Assembly: GCA_947503155.1 (NCBI GenBank) | Contig: CANNCL010000001.1 | Location: forward strand, 1-64,000 | DNA length: 64,000 nt | Direction of reading: 5' to 3' | Source: an uncultured Erythrobacter sp. | GTDB taxonomy: Bacteria > Pseudomonadota > Alphaproteobacteria > Sphingomonadales > Sphingomonadaceae | In this document: one piece after another, positions 36,032 through 45,296 of the stretch | How the letters are laid out: every line of letters starts with the position of its first letter | Position numbering within the stretch: position 1 is the first letter of the stretch | Made by a program: the position numbers and the translations under genes | The notes under the pieces: generated by a model | What the model saw: only the letters and a program-made list of their open reading frames with translations | The model's database searches: none | Told to the model about the DNA's origin: nothing

Positions 36032-36597
36032 CAGGCCACGTTGGCGAGGTCAGCTGTCCAAGCGTTCGGGACAAATGCAGCGTCGAGCTCAGTCGCTGCG
36101 ACATGATTGGTGTAGTTCGACATGACCTTGAGGGCGGTGCCGAGGATCACTTCAAGGACATTCTGTCGGGTGTATCCAGCCGCAAGAAATGGCTCGACAT
36201 CTGATGGCTCTGGCCAACCGCGCGTTTCATTGATCACAGCTGCGAAAGTTTGAAGGGCCACGAGTTTTGGATCAGCGATCGGCGTATTGGTGCGCAGCGA
36301 TTTGATCACGTCTGCGGGAACGCCAGCAGCCTGAGAGATCGAAGTGTGCGCAGCCATGCAGTACTGGCAGCCGTTGAGCCTATTGTTTGTCATCAAGATG
36401 ATTTGACGTTCGGTCTCTGACAGATTGGTTTTGTCGAAGATGCCCGCGAGGGTCATGTACCCTTCCAGCAGAGCAGGAGCTTCGGCCATAGTTCCCAGAA
36501 GATTGGGAATGAATCCATAGGCGCCTTTCGCGGCATTCAGCAGCGGCTGTGCAGCTTCAGGAGCGCTTTCGAAGGTGTGGGTGGTGAAAGATGTCAT
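36031..36597 (-). CDS. AhpD-like / carboxymuconolactone-decarboxylase-family protein
   Basis: A 188-residue protein with the AhpD signature: Cys77 and Cys80 in [10 protein letters not shown] with His84. Such proteins are small thiol peroxidases or disulfide reductants, sometimes acting with lipoyl/dihydrolipoamide dehydrogenase partners. The directly downstream dehydrogenase fragment is therefore a meaningful remnant neighbour. The ATG at 36597 gives the normal length; longer in-frame sequence upstream overlaps the YHS gene in another frame. It follows the YHS gene by 88 bases and probably shares its operon. Confidence 0.87.
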   Translation of the reverse strand: MTSFTTHTFESAPEAAQPLLNAAKGAYGFIPNLLGTMAEAPALLEGYMTLAGIFDKTNLSETERQIILMTNNRLNGCQYCMAAHTSISQAAGVPADVIKSLRTNTPIADPKLVALQTFAAVINETRGWPEPSDVEPFLAAGYTRQNVLEVILGTALKVMSNYTNHVAATELDAAFVPNAWTADLANVA

Positions 36598-36685
36598 TGG
36601 GGGGCTTTCTCGAATTGAATTGTAAGGAGAATTGGAGTCCTGAAGTGGCCGGCTGGCTGAAGGGGAGCCAGCCGGCCGGCGGGGG

Positions 36686-37171
36686 TTAGAGGTCTTCGAC
36701 CTTGCTGTGCTTGATGGTCGGCCATTTCTCTTCAGCCGTGCGCAGCGTGTTTTCCTTATCTGCAAGGTAGCGCTGGAAAACAGCGGCATTCACGAACAGG
36801 TAGAGCTTGCCATCGACGATATCCGAGTAACGCGGATCTCCATCGAGCTTCTTTCCGAGCGCAACAGCATAGGCGCAGAAGCCGCCATATTGGGGTAGGT
36901 AACGCTCTGGATCGGACTTGAAGCGTTCAGCCGTCAGTTCAGAAGCAAAATAATATGCCACTCCGTCATGGACGACCGCATGGCTAGCCTCGCCGGGTGC
37001 GACAGCATTCATCGTGCTAAGCACAACGGTATCGACGCCGTGAACGCCGAGGCCGGCTCCATCAAGGGTGTAGCCATTCGTGACATTGTATTCGTCTACG
37101 GCATAGGCGGGCGCCGAAAGGCTAGCGGACAGCGCGATGGCAAGGGCAAAGCCAATTGGTAGGGTGCGCAT
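36686..37171 (-). CDS. Exported YHS-domain protein
   Basis: A 161-residue protein with a clear signal peptide ending in PAYA, followed by a YHS-like domain: VAYYFASELTAERFKSDPERYLPQYGGFCAYAVA, quoted only by its key features HDGVAYYFAS, AERFKSDPERY and GGFCAYA. The YHS fold is thought to bind metals or haem-like groups, but no activity is established. GGAGATAAATC precedes the ATG. It lies 145 bases downstream of the isochorismatase-family gene on the same strand. Confidence 0.83.
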   Translation of the reverse strand: MRTLPIGFALAIALSASLSAPAYAVDEYNVTNGYTLDGAGLGVHGVDTVVLSTMNAVAPGEASHAVVHDGVAYYFASELTAERFKSDPERYLPQYGGFCAYAVALGKKLDGDPRYSDIVDGKLYLFVNAAVFQRYLADKENTLRTAEEKWPTIKHSKVEDL

Positions 37172-37316
37172 GATTTATCTCCGTTTGGGTTTAGAAGGGG
37201 GACGGTGACCAGAGTTGCCGTGGTTGGGGGTCGCGCGGCGTTCTCGGCCACCGTCCGATCAGCTGGAGCAGAGGGAGAGGGGCAATGGGCTCCAGCCGAA
37301 GATCAAAATGATTGGA

Positions 37317-38138
37317 TTATTTGCTGCGATAGGCGGCCCTGATCGCGTTCACTGTGTTGTCCGTGTTGTCGACAGCACTCGCGATCATGCGGAAGTTCAC
37401 CAGCGAAGATTCGTAACCATTGTAATGTTCGGTGATCGCGCCAGCAGTTGCATCGGTGACAACCATGACTTCAAAGCCTGCTTCGATTAGTGATCGCATG
37501 TGAGATTCTGTGCAAAGGTTCGAGGACATGCCGCCCAGAATGACTTTGGAAATCCCTGCTTTGCGCAGTTGGAGCGCCAGGTCGTTGCTGTCTGGCCCGT
37601 ACACTTTGTGCGGACTGGTGACGACTGTGCGGCCGTTGTTGATGTATGGCTTGTATTGCTCGAGCCAGTCGGCGCCTGAACCTTCGAAGCCTTCTAGGGT
37701 GAGAGCATGCGGGCGGTCGAACATTCCGATGGCGTGCATCAACGTTTCAAGCGTGCCTTCAAACTGCCAACGATGATCGTGTTCGAAATAATAGTGGGGT
37801 GACACGAAAACCGGCATGCCGGTTTGATCGGCAACCTCGAACAATGCGCCAAGGTTTTCGACAGTGCCGTTGTTGGTGATGCTTTCACCGACAACGCCCC
37901 ATGTCACGCCGTCGGGTGAAAGAAAGTCGTTTTGCGGATCAGTGATGACGATGGCGGTTGTCGCAGGATCGATTTCGAATCCGGGCATTGGCAATCCGTC
38001 GTTTACCGGTGGCTGGGTTGCAGTGGCAGCGCGGGATTCTTCCTGGGCGGAAACGCCGCCAGCAGCCATTCCAATGGTTGCAATTGAAGCGAGCAAGGCA
38101 ATTGCGAGCTTGCGCGAAGTTCTTGGGGGACAATTCAT
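37317..38138 (-). CDS. Exported isochorismatase-family cysteine hydrolase
   Basis: A 273-residue protein with a signal peptide (cleavage near VSAQ), so periplasmic. The triad of the family is present: Asp67 (TDPQNDF), Lys178 (SPHKVYG) and Cys209 (SNLCTESH), with the cis-peptide-like GGM before it. Family members hydrolyse isochorismate, nicotinamide, carbamoylsarcosine or related amides; the substrate is unknown. GAGGAATAAACG precedes the ATG. It is divergent from an AraC-type regulator gene, its likely controller, and heads the YHS and AhpD-like genes. Confidence 0.88.
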   Translation of the reverse strand: MNCPPRTSRKLAIALLASIATIGMAAGGVSAQEESRAATATQPPVNDGLPMPGFEIDPATTAIVITDPQNDFLSPDGVTWGVVGESITNNGTVENLGALFEVADQTGMPVFVSPHYYFEHDHRWQFEGTLETLMHAIGMFDRPHALTLEGFEGSGADWLEQYKPYINNGRTVVTSPHKVYGPDSNDLALQLRKAGISKVILGGMSSNLCTESHMRSLIEAGFEVMVVTDATAGAITEHYNGYESSLVNFRMIASAVDNTDNTVNAIRAAYRSK

Positions 38139-38379
38139 CGTTTATTCCTCAGCAAGTGTTTCAACTTGCCAACTCGGTTTGGGTAAGTTGTCCGGTGCAG
38201 CAGATCGATTAGTGTGGCTCGCCGGAATTAGCCTTGGAGTTGACAATGATTGGATTAGGCTAACCGAGGGCGATGGTTCTTGACCGCGCCTGCCAATAAT
38301 TTGACCTTGTGTGCCAAATTGGGCGAAATGCACTAAACGAGGGATAGGTCCGGTTTCGGGAAGGTGGGCAGGACGCACT
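38139..38379. promoter_or_regulatory. Divergent control region (isochorismatase operon / AraC regulator)
   Basis: 241 bases between two divergent genes, so both promoters and probably the regulator's operator lie here. I see no unambiguous -35/-10 pair and no clear palindrome. The short TGTGCCAAATTGG stretch near 38308 could be part of a control site, but this is a guess. Confidence 0.4.
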
Positions 38380-39396
38380 TTGGAACAAGTTTCGACGCTT
38401 TTCGCGCGTAAGGCGATCGTTCAAGTCGGGCCAGCTGCGGCTGATCGTGCCTTGGCATCTGTCGGCATATCGCGCGGCGCCCTTGCTGATCCCGCAAACC
38501 GCGTACTTGTGGGGCAGCACCACGCGCTCTTCGAAGCGCTCGCTGAGGAGGAGCGGCCAAAAATCAGCTTCCACATGCGAACATCGGCTTCGATGCGTTG
38601 CGAAGACTACGGACCGCTCGGGCTTACGATCAAGTCGGCGCCAACTCTTCGGCGTTCGTTCGAGCGTCTTGATCGCTATGCGCGGCTCTATAATTCCTAT
38701 TCGGTCTTCGCGCTGACGGACAAAGGTTCGGAATGTTGGTGGATGAACCGTAGACCGGTCCCTGATAACGATGGCGCCAAACTGTCGAATGAAGCGGCGT
38801 TGGGGACCTTCGTGTCGCTTTGGCGCGATGCAAACGGATCCGAGTTCAACCCCAAGCGAGTCCAGTTCACCCATCTGCCGGTAGGCGTCGTGCAGCCGCT
38901 CGAAGAATACTTCAAATGCCCTGTAACCCACGGAGCTGAAGTCGATGCGATTATTATGCATCAGCAGGATGTTGATCGACCTAACCGCGTAGGTGATCAG
39001 CATATCTGGAATTTCCTGCGCGAGCATCTGGAGGAAATCCTTCGCACTACTGAACCTGACCGGACCGATCGCGAGGTGGTAATCCAGATTGCGAACAACC
39101 TGAGCGATGGGGTGCCGCGCCTTGAGGATGTTGCATGCCATCTGGGCATAGGGAGCCGTACCTTGCAGCGCCGCTTGTCGGATATGGGGCACAGCTATCA
39201 ATCTCTAGTTGACGAGGCACGCCGAGAAGTAGCCCTCAAGCTCGTCGGCGAAACCCGCCATTCGTTGGTTGAGGTCGCATTCTTGACCGGATTCTCGGAG
39301 CAAAGCTCCTTCACCCGTGCATTCAAACGGTGGTCGGGCAAGACGCCGCGAACCTTTCGCGGCGAAGCGTCAGGGATGACGGCTATTCACAGCTAG
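38380..39396 (+). CDS. AraC-family transcriptional regulator (copy 2)
   Basis: A 338-residue regulator with an AraC-binding-like N-terminal domain and a C-terminal double helix-turn-helix (IGSRTLQRRLSDMGHSYQSL, then EVAFLTGFSEQSSFTRAF). I prefer a TTG start at 38380 because CAGGA lies 6 bases upstream and because the protein then begins LEQVSTLF, aligning with the start of the paralogue at 31220-32239. A GTG at 38311 would add 23 residues. It is divergent from the isochorismatase-YHS-AhpD operon, the likely target. Its end overlaps the convergent small gene at 39383 by 14 bases. Confidence 0.87.
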   Translation: MEQVSTLFARKAIVQVGPAAADRALASVGISRGALADPANRVLVGQHHALFEALAEEERPKISFHMRTSASMRCEDYGPLGLTIKSAPTLRRSFERLDRYARLYNSYSVFALTDKGSECWWMNRRPVPDNDGAKLSNEAALGTFVSLWRDANGSEFNPKRVQFTHLPVGVVQPLEEYFKCPVTHGAEVDAIIMHQQDVDRPNRVGDQHIWNFLREHLEEILRTTEPDRTDREVVIQIANNLSDGVPRLEDVACHLGIGSRTLQRRLSDMGHSYQSLVDEARREVALKLVGETRHSLVEVAFLTGFSEQSSFTRAFKRWSGKTPRTFRGEASGMTAIHS

Positions 39397-39643
39397 GGTC
39401 TTGCTGCTTGGCATGCGCACCATTTCGCTGACGTGTCTGGATCGGGCGCCTTGCCGCGATCAGTGGCCAAACGGACCAGCTGATCGCCGCAAGGCAGAAA
39501 AGCCCCTGCGCAGCGATTGCGATTGGCCCAAATGGAAGGGCGAATGCCCCACCTCCCCCAAACAATATGGCGAGCCAAATCATTCGGTAGCGGTGTGCCC
39601 AATGTGGGTCTTCGCTAAGCAGGCAGTCAAAACATAAGCGCAT
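39383..39643 (-). CDS. Small predicted membrane protein
   Basis: An 86-residue protein with two hydrophobic segments (about 22-38 and 40-62) and a basic polar tail. A short N-terminal stretch has CFDCLLSEDPHWAHRYRM. The ATG at 39643 is supported by CGGAG eight bases upstream; longer in-frame sequence overlaps the DUF1348 gene. It follows DUF1348 by 52 bases. I do not recognise a family. Confidence 0.6.
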   Translation of the reverse strand: MRLCFDCLLSEDPHWAHRYRMIWLAILFGGGGAFALPFGPIAIAAQGLFCLAAISWSVWPLIAARRPIQTRQRNGAHAKQQDPSCE

Positions 39644-39695
39644 GGCGTGTACTCCGTGGCTTGTGTGCGGGAAGGCGCTGAGGTTTGCTCGCGGG

Positions 39696-40160
39696 TTAGA
39701 GCCCAAGCTCGGATAGCCCCAGATGATCATCGGGCCGGCGACCCAAAGGCCAATGGAAGAGGCGCTCTTCTTCCTTGATAGGACGCTCGTTGATACTGGC
39801 ATGGCGGTTTTGCATCAGTCCATCCTCTGCAAATTCCCAGTTCTCGTTGCCGTAGGCGCGAAACCAGTTTCCGCTGTCGTCATGATATTCATAGGCATAG
39901 CGAACGGCGATGCGATTGCCGCTATAGGCCCACAATTCTTTGATCAGCCGGTAATCGAGTTCCTTCGCCCATTTCCGTTCTAGGAACTGGCGAGCTTCGT
40001 CGCGGCCTTCAGGAAATTCGGCGCGATTTCGCCACTTGGTGTCCTCTGTATAGGCGAGTGACACCTTGCCCGGATCGCGGCTGTTCCACCCATCTTCGGC
40101 CAGCCTGACTTTCTCGCGGGCGGATGCGTCGTCGAATGGGGGCAATGGGGGGCGTGACAT
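39696..40160 (-). CDS. DUF1348 (NTF2-like) protein
   Basis: A 154-residue cytoplasmic protein matching DUF1348 across its length: [17 protein letters not shown], then [27 protein letters not shown] and [12 protein letters not shown], with HASIN near the end. The family adopts an NTF2-like fold and is a candidate small-molecule enzyme or binding protein, but no reaction is proven. It sits 36 bases after a small membrane protein gene, in a minus-strand run that begins with GST. Confidence 0.85.
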   Translation of the reverse strand: MSRPPLPPFDDASAREKVRLAEDGWNSRDPGKVSLAYTEDTKWRNRAEFPEGRDEARQFLERKWAKELDYRLIKELWAYSGNRIAVRYAYEYHDDSGNWFRAYGNENWEFAEDGLMQNRHASINERPIKEEERLFHWPLGRRPDDHLGLSELGL

Positions 40161-40196
40161 GATTCAATCCTTTGTCTGGTGCAGGGGGAGAGGGGT

Positions 40197-40442
40197 CTAG
40201 GTGCAGTCCGCACAGGATGCTTCTGCAAGTTTGGCAGCTTCTGCTGCGTCTGGTTGTGCATCAGGCGACAGGTCACCCGATGAAACCTGGAATATAGGCA
40301 GCATCACCAACAGGTAGAGAGCTGCAATCAAACGAAAGGGAAACGTCTCGCCGATCGTATGACGATTGCTGCTATCAACCGGCGGAACATAGCCAATGGC
40401 GAGTTCTTCGGATGCGGGGATCGGTATCAGGTTGAAGTTCAT
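40197..40442 (-). CDS. Small single-helix membrane protein
   Basis: An 81-residue protein with one hydrophobic helix (about 37-53) and a C-terminal tail ending CADCT with a CxxC-like pair. The ATG at 40442 overlaps the previous gene's TGA as ATGA, and GGAG lies 8-10 bases upstream. That supports a real gene coupled to the FMN split-barrel gene. No family recognised. Confidence 0.6.
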   Translation of the reverse strand: MNFNLIPIPASEELAIGYVPPVDSSNRHTIGETFPFRLIAALYLLVMLPIFQVSSGDLSPDAQPDAAEAAKLAEASCADCT

Positions 40443-41536
40443 GATCCGAGCTCCAGTTGTACGCGTGCTGGCGAGGGAACGGCGTTTAGGGCAAGCAATT
40501 GGCTGTCCTGCAGTGCGTCCTCGGTTCTGCTGGCGTGTCTGTTGCTATCCTTGGCGAGCTGAGAGGCAGCTTGGCCCCAAGAACCCGTCCTTAATGTCTT
40601 GGCTGAGAACGGATTCTCGCGCATCTTCCACCGCAATGCCGACGCACCCCGGCGTAAAACCACCCGGCTTGGACGGAACTTCCAGATCCGCTCTGCGCCC
40701 TCGAAGTCAGCGATATCGTGCGAGTCAGTAATGACCCGGGCGGTGCCGGTGAGTTGCAGGATGTCGCCCGTTTCGAAATCGACGAACAGCAACCCGGCGC
40801 TAGGGTTAAGAACGAAATTGCCAAGCGTGTTGAAGTGAAAATTGCCCGAGAAATCCGGGACCGTCAGCAGGCCACCATCGTCGATCCTGACGAAACCGGA
40901 ATTGCCTCCTCTATGCGATGCATCGACCTGTCGCTTGCCATCGCGGTCCACATAAGATGCGACGAAGAAGGTATCCGCAGCCGAAATAATTGCCCGGGCG
41001 TCCTCGGTCAGCTCGCGAGATTCCTCGACCGACGCTGAGCTGGGCTGATCGGCATCATGCGAAAACGCGAAGTCACGCAGCTGAATATATTGCGGACAGT
41101 TGCCAAAGGCATGACCGACCTCAACTTCCAAAGAACCGTTTGCGGCGCTCTTGATTTCTCCGTTCATCCGATTGCGGCGCCGGGTGTGGAGTTCGATGCC
41201 CAACATTCCTATTGCCGCACCGGATTGAGCTCCAATTGCGGCAGGATCTGCCGGTTGTGGTTGCGCGTTGATTGTCAGAGAGGTCGGTGTGGGAGAGCTT
41301 ATAAAACCGGGCTGTCCTACAAGCATAGTAGGCCAAACATCGCCGGTATCGTCGACGGTCGCCACAACGATGAACGGCAACCGCGCATAAAAGTCGCGGT
41401 GCTGATCGGGCATGAAATCCCGGATAACCTTAGCGCCGATATGCTCCATCCGCTCGGCCATGCCAACTGATCGCTGCATTGCGATCTCGCCTTTGTGGAA
41501 CAGGCTAGGCTCGGTTTCGTCGATCAAGTTTTTCAT
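40439..41536 (-). CDS. Pyridoxamine-phosphate-oxidase-like FMN split-barrel protein
   Basis: A 365-residue protein with two split-barrel regions. An N-terminal part (about 40-160; FIVVATVDDTGDVWPTML) precedes a C-terminal part (about 190-310). The latter has SAADTFFVASY, DASHRGGNSGFV and PDFSGNFHFNTLGNF, the pattern of FMN-binding PNPOx-like proteins. Such fused proteins are often annotated as flavin oxidoreductases; the substrate is unknown. The ATG at 41536 has only a weak ribosome-binding site; the frame extends upstream over the end of gst. It is 79 bases after gst on the same strand. Confidence 0.83.
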   Translation of the reverse strand: MKNLIDETEPSLFHKGEIAMQRSVGMAERMEHIGAKVIRDFMPDQHRDFYARLPFIVVATVDDTGDVWPTMLVGQPGFISSPTPTSLTINAQPQPADPAAIGAQSGAAIGMLGIELHTRRRNRMNGEIKSAANGSLEVEVGHAFGNCPQYIQLRDFAFSHDADQPSSASVEESRELTEDARAIISAADTFFVASYVDRDGKRQVDASHRGGNSGFVRIDDGGLLTVPDFSGNFHFNTLGNFVLNPSAGLLFVDFETGDILQLTGTARVITDSHDIADFEGAERIWKFRPSRVVLRRGASALRWKMRENPFSAKTLRTGSWGQAASQLAKDSNRHASRTEDALQDSQLLALNAVPSPARVQLELGS

Positions 41537-41615
41537 GGCTTTTTTGTCCAAGAATAAGAGAGGCAAGACGGCGGTGCGGTGGGAGGGGGTGCAGCTCGCC
41601 GCCTTGCCAGTGGTG

Positions 41616-42236
41616 TCAGGCTGCTGCTGCGAGCCCGACCGGGGTCTGTTGGAAGGGGACAAAGCCGGGCAGCGCTTCGACTCGGGAAAGCCAGGCGTTC
41701 ACTTCGGAATAGCCAGAGAGATCGACGTTTCCTTCCGGCGCACTCGCGATGTAGCTGTAGAGAGCGACGTCGGCGACGGTTGGATTCTGTCCGCCGGCGA
41801 TCCACTCGCCGCCTTTCAGCTCCGCATCTATGATAGCAAGGACACCGTGCGCACGGCCAATCACTTCATCAGCATCGAAGCCTGCGCCAAACACCGTGAT
41901 CAGGCGCGCTGCGGCAGGGCCGAATGCAATCTGGCCGGCGGCTACGGACAGCCAGCGTTGGATGGCTGCAGCCTCTGCCGGGGTCTCTGGTAGCCAGTCT
42001 GTGCGACCCAGTTTCTTGGCGGCGTATACAAGGATCGCATTCGAATCTGCGATGACCGTGTCACCATCGACCAGCACCGGAACCTGGCCGAACCGGTTCA
42101 GCTTCAGATAGTCGGGTTGCTTATGCTCCCCTGCGGCTAGATCGACGTCGATGACTTCAAGCTTCGCATCAATGAGCGAAAGGAACAGACGCGCCCGGTG
42201 GGCATGGCCGGAAAGCGGGAAGTGGTAGAGTTTCAT
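41616..42236 (-). CDS. Glutathione S-transferase
   Basis: A 206-residue cytosolic GST. The thioredoxin-like N-terminal domain begins [19 protein letters not shown], with Ser9 in the usual catalytic position, and contains [10 protein letters not shown] with the cis-Pro and [11 protein letters not shown] for glutathione binding. The helical C-terminal domain has [18 protein letters not shown] lies seven bases before the ATG at 42236. It is divergent from a LysR-type gene, a common pairing for inducible detoxification. Confidence 0.93.
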   Translation of the reverse strand: MKLYHFPLSGHAHRARLFLSLIDAKLEVIDVDLAAGEHKQPDYLKLNRFGQVPVLVDGDTVIADSNAILVYAAKKLGRTDWLPETPAEAAAIQRWLSVAAGQIAFGPAAARLITVFGAGFDADEVIGRAHGVLAIIDAELKGGEWIAGGQNPTVADVALYSYIASAPEGNVDLSGYSEVNAWLSRVEALPGFVPFQQTPVGLAAAA

Positions 42237-42416
42237 TGGGATCACTCCTGTTTGAATATCGGCCGGTTCGTCCGGCTGGCACCATTTGGAGCAATCCACC
42301 TGCTGTAAGAACCGGGATTATTCTGAATTCAGTGTTTCAAGAAATGGAATAATAGGACTTGTTTGCGGCTGGTTCGGCGATATCCTTCATTACTCAATTG
42401 TTTGCGGAGGAATATT

Positions 42417-43313
42417 GTGGATCGGATCCATGCCATGCGCGTGCTTGTTCGCATCGCTGACAGTGGGAGTTTTGCGGAGACTGCACGTCAGCTCCATATG
42501 AGCCCGCCAGCAGTAAGCCGCGCAGTCGCCGGGTTGGAAGACATAGTCGGTGCACGCTTGCTTACGCGCACCACGCGATCAGTTAAATTGACCGAGATTG
42601 GCGGACGTTACATCGAAGATTGCCGACAGATCCTGACCGCGATCGAGGAAGCGGAAGCAGCCGCATCTGGCTCGTTCGCCAAGCCAACCGGCAGCCTGAC
42701 GATTACGGCATCGGTCTTGTTTGGCCAGATATACATACTGCCGATAGTTACAGAATTTCTGGACACCTATCCCGAAGTGACAGGGCGCTTAGTGTTTCTG
42801 GATCGAGTGACCAATTTGGTAGACGAGGGAATGGATGTCGCCATTCGGATCGGTCACTTACCTGATTCCAGCTATAGCGCGATCAAAGTGGGGTCGGTCC
42901 GGCGTGTAGTCTGCGGGGCGCCCGATTACTTCGAGCTGGAGGGGGTTCCGGTAAGGCCAGCTGATCTGGCAAAGCATCGAATTATTGCGGCGACGAGCGC
43001 CTGGACTTCGCTGGATTGGCGATTTGGTCGCGAGGAGAAGGAAACTGTCCGGGTCTCTCCAAGGCTTTTCTGCAATTCAAACCCCGCTGCTATCGAAGCA
43101 GCACGATCCGGTTGGGGACTCACTAGAGTTCTTTCCTATCAAGTCGGGTCAGACCTGGTTGCAGGCGAGCTTCAAACAGTGCTGGAAGAATACGAAGAAG
43201 AGCCCTTGCCGGTGCATATCGTCCATCCCGAGGGCAGGAATGCATCAGCGAAAGTTAGGGCTTTTGTCGACTTTACAGCGGAAAGACTGCGGGCCAACCG
43301 CTTCATTAATTGA
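42417..43313 (+). CDS. LysR-family transcriptional regulator
   Basis: A 298-residue regulator with an N-terminal winged helix (MDRIHAMRVLVRIADSGSF when started at the GTG, then LHMSPPAVSRAVAGLE) and a two-lobed substrate-binding domain. The GTG at 42417 is chosen because GGAGG lies seven bases upstream and because it gives the canonical LysR N-terminus; a longer in-frame ATG start at 42363 is less likely. It is divergent from gst, and the 180-bp gap should hold the shared operator. Confidence 0.92.
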   Translation: MDRIHAMRVLVRIADSGSFAETARQLHMSPPAVSRAVAGLEDIVGARLLTRTTRSVKLTEIGGRYIEDCRQILTAIEEAEAAASGSFAKPTGSLTITASVLFGQIYILPIVTEFLDTYPEVTGRLVFLDRVTNLVDEGMDVAIRIGHLPDSSYSAIKVGSVRRVVCGAPDYFELEGVPVRPADLAKHRIIAATSAWTSLDWRFGREEKETVRVSPRLFCNSNPAAIEAARSGWGLTRVLSYQVGSDLVAGELQTVLEEYEEEPLPVHIVHPEGRNASAKVRAFVDFTAERLRANRFIN

Positions 43314-43428
43314 ATCAATGTTCCAATTATTGGAATAATATCTTTCGCAAAAGTCGAATTATCACGAAAACTGGATGAGCTTATCTCCGCGTCCGACCCC
43401 GCTTCAGGGGCAAGACATGGAGTTAGAA

Positions 43429-44037
43429 ATGAAATCGAAAATAGTACTTACAGCCCTCGCAAGCTTTGCAGGCTTCATCGCAGTGCCCGCTCAGGCCGAT
43501 AATTTTGATGGTCCCTACGTTGGTGTCCAGGCTGGCTGGAACAGGGCAGAAATTGCTGATCGTACGATTGACGCTCAACCCATTGATGCAGAGGTTTCGC
43601 GTGATGCTTTAGTGATCGGCGGTTATGCCGGGTACAATTACAAGATCAATGATCGCTTTGTGATCGGCGCAGAGGCTGGTTTCAGCGGCGCAGTTGATGA
43701 CGAAGTCCGTGCTCAATCCGCGGGTAATTCGGTCACGATCGATCCGCGATACAGCTTCGACTTGACTGCACGCGCCGGCTACCTCGTCAACGATAAGACG
43801 CTGGCCTATGTACGTGGTGGTTACGCTAATTCGCGGGTTCGCACTACATTGGTTTCCGACGCCGGCACCGCGCGCGCATCGGACAACCGCGACGGCTGGC
43901 TTGTCGGCGGCGGTGCAGAACGCACATTGACCGACAAGATCAGTGCGCGCCTCGAATACCGTTATACTGACTTTGGCAATAACGGCGGTCAGTACGACCA
44001 GCACCAAGCCTTGGTTGGCATCAGCTACAATTTTTAA
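43429..44037 (+). CDS. Small outer-membrane beta-barrel protein (Omp25/OmpA-like)
   Basis: A 202-residue protein with a signal peptide ending PAQA. It then has the alternating pattern of an eight-stranded barrel: FDGPYVGVQAGWN, VIGGYAGYNYKI, VIGAEAGFSGAV, FDLTARAGYLVND, LAYVRGGYAN and a C-terminal strand ending in SYNF with the terminal Phe required for BAM assembly. This matches the porin/Omp25-type family of alphaproteobacteria. The ATG at 43429 has GGAG six bases upstream; an ATG four codons earlier is possible. Confidence 0.9.
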   Translation: MKSKIVLTALASFAGFIAVPAQADNFDGPYVGVQAGWNRAEIADRTIDAQPIDAEVSRDALVIGGYAGYNYKINDRFVIGAEAGFSGAVDDEVRAQSAGNSVTIDPRYSFDLTARAGYLVNDKTLAYVRGGYANSRVRTTLVSDAGTARASDNRDGWLVGGGAERTLTDKISARLEYRYTDFGNNGGQYDQHQALVGISYNF

Positions 44038-44047
44038 TCCGCACCTA

Positions 44048-44078
44048 GGTGTCGCCACTTGGACTGAGCGGCGACACC
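44048..44078 (+). terminator. Hairpin after the outer-membrane protein gene
   Basis: A perfect 9-bp inverted repeat, GGTGTCGCC (44048-44056) and GGCGACACC (44070-44078), with a 13-base loop, begins 11 bases after the stop. There is no T-run, so it may be an mRNA 3'-end stabiliser or a Rho-assisted terminator rather than a classical intrinsic terminator. Confidence 0.5.
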
Positions 44079-44098
44079 AATGCGAGCATGGAATAGTC

Positions 44099-44302
44099 AT
44101 GAAATGGACCTACTCGAAGCTCACTGATCCTGATCTGGGCTTCTCATTGTTCAGGATACAGTCGGTTGTGAATGCCTCGTTTGTGAGTGGCTCACTAACG
44201 GCGGCTCTTCTGAACCTCGTTGCTATCGCCGCCCTTTCAGCCGTCAGGCGATTTCTGCCCGATGCTCTGAGCCCCTGCGTTGGAGAAGCTTGCCATGGCT
44301 GA
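44099..44302 (+). CDS. Possible small membrane protein
   Basis: A 67-residue frame with one hydrophobic stretch (about 28-50) and an end reading CVGEACHG. The ATG at 44099 has GGAA upstream, and its stop overlaps the start of the next gene (ATGGCTGA), which could be coupling. There is no family match that I recognise, so it may be fortuitous. Confidence 0.35.
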   Translation: MKWTYSKLTDPDLGFSLFRIQSVVNASFVSGSLTAALLNLVAIAALSAVRRFLPDALSPCVGEACHG

Positions 44303-44606
44303 GCCATCGAACGAGAGGATTCTCAGCCAACTCCGACTAGCGCTACTCAGCGACTGCGGCTGTGAAGATACGTTGTCGAAAGCTGAGGACGAGGCCCGCT
44401 TGGCCGGGCTTTCAGGGGCGGAGGTTGACGCGGCTCTGGTCGAGCGTAGCTTCGATGTACGGACTTCCGCAGTTCTGGCGCTCGGCTGTGCGTTGAAGAA
44501 TGGCGACCTATCCGCTTGCGCTAAGGCAGAGAAACACGCGCTGGCATGTGGATTGACCGGAGATGAGTTGGACTTCGTCAAGAACTTTGTTCGCCAGCTT
44601 GTCTGA
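44295..44606 (+). CDS. Conserved-looking small helical protein
   Basis: A 103-residue protein, all-helical by composition, with MAEPSNERILSQLRLAL at the start and a C-terminal region (ALGCALKNGD, EKHALACGLTGDEL) that recalls the helical core of the carboxymuconolactone-decarboxylase/AhpD fold. It lacks the CxxC-H active site. GGAGAAG precedes the ATG at 44295. The function is unknown, and the fold suggestion is weak. Confidence 0.6.
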   Translation: MAEPSNERILSQLRLALLSDCGCEDTLSKAEDEARLAGLSGAEVDAALVERSFDVRTSAVLALGCALKNGDLSACAKAEKHALACGLTGDELDFVKNFVRQLV

Positions 44607-44685
44607 GTGGAGCAGACATCACCCGCCGGTCCGAACCTTTGAATCAACCTGCACAGGCAACCGCAACACAATTGGAACGATCCGA

Positions 44686-45120
44686 ATGACAGAGCTAGAA
44701 ACCAACAAACGAAAGTGGATTTTCAAGTCTGGTTGGAGGGGGCTTTGCCCCCGATGCGGTAAGGGAGCGATGTTCAAGGCATGGCTGAAAATCAGCGATA
44801 CATGCGATGTCTGCGAACTGGACTACCGCTTTGCATCACCGGACGACGGCCCCGCATTTTTCTCGCTCTGTTTCGTCGCCTTTCCACTCATGTTCCTGGT
44901 GGTGTGGATCCAGGTGGCATTCGAGATCTCGGTGCCCGTCCTTCTTCTCTTTGCCATACCAGTCATGTCCGTCGGCTGTGTCTTGCCACTGCGCCCAATC
45001 AAGGGCTGGCTTGTTGCGTCCCAGTACGTGAACCGATCCATGGAAGCTGGCACTGAAAAGTTGTGGGCACAGATGCATGCGCGCGAGGATCAGGCAAAGC
45101 GGGAAAAAGAAGAGAATTGA
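44686..45120 (+). CDS. DUF983 zinc-ribbon membrane protein
   Basis: A 144-residue protein. The N-terminal zinc ribbon has CPRCGKG and, 18 residues on, CDVCELDY, giving four cysteines. The DDGPAFF motif follows, then two transmembrane helices (about 60-78 and 80-98). This is the standard DUF983 layout of alphaproteobacteria; no function is established. The ATG at 44686 gives the family length; upstream in-frame sequence overlaps the preceding gene. Confidence 0.85.
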   Translation: MTELETNKRKWIFKSGWRGLCPRCGKGAMFKAWLKISDTCDVCELDYRFASPDDGPAFFSLCFVAFPLMFLVVWIQVAFEISVPVLLLFAIPVMSVGCVLPLRPIKGWLVASQYVNRSMEAGTEKLWAQMHAREDQAKREKEEN

Positions 45121-45296
45121 TCCAGAGGCCAGGCGCTTTCAAACACCGTAAGCCCGACACTATTGTTTCATTTGCCGGAATAGAATGCCGGTAAACTTCT
45201 CCATTCTTATCAATTATCGAACGAGTAGATTGAAAATATTGCGGCGCTGCAGTGGATTTAACCACTTTGCGCCTGCAGCAAACCCGTTCGGAGAAA

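Noticed and set aside
38260-39201. A 313-residue minus-strand frame opposite the AraC-type regulator gene
   Set aside because: The plus-strand frame has clear AraC domains; the minus frame has no family features.
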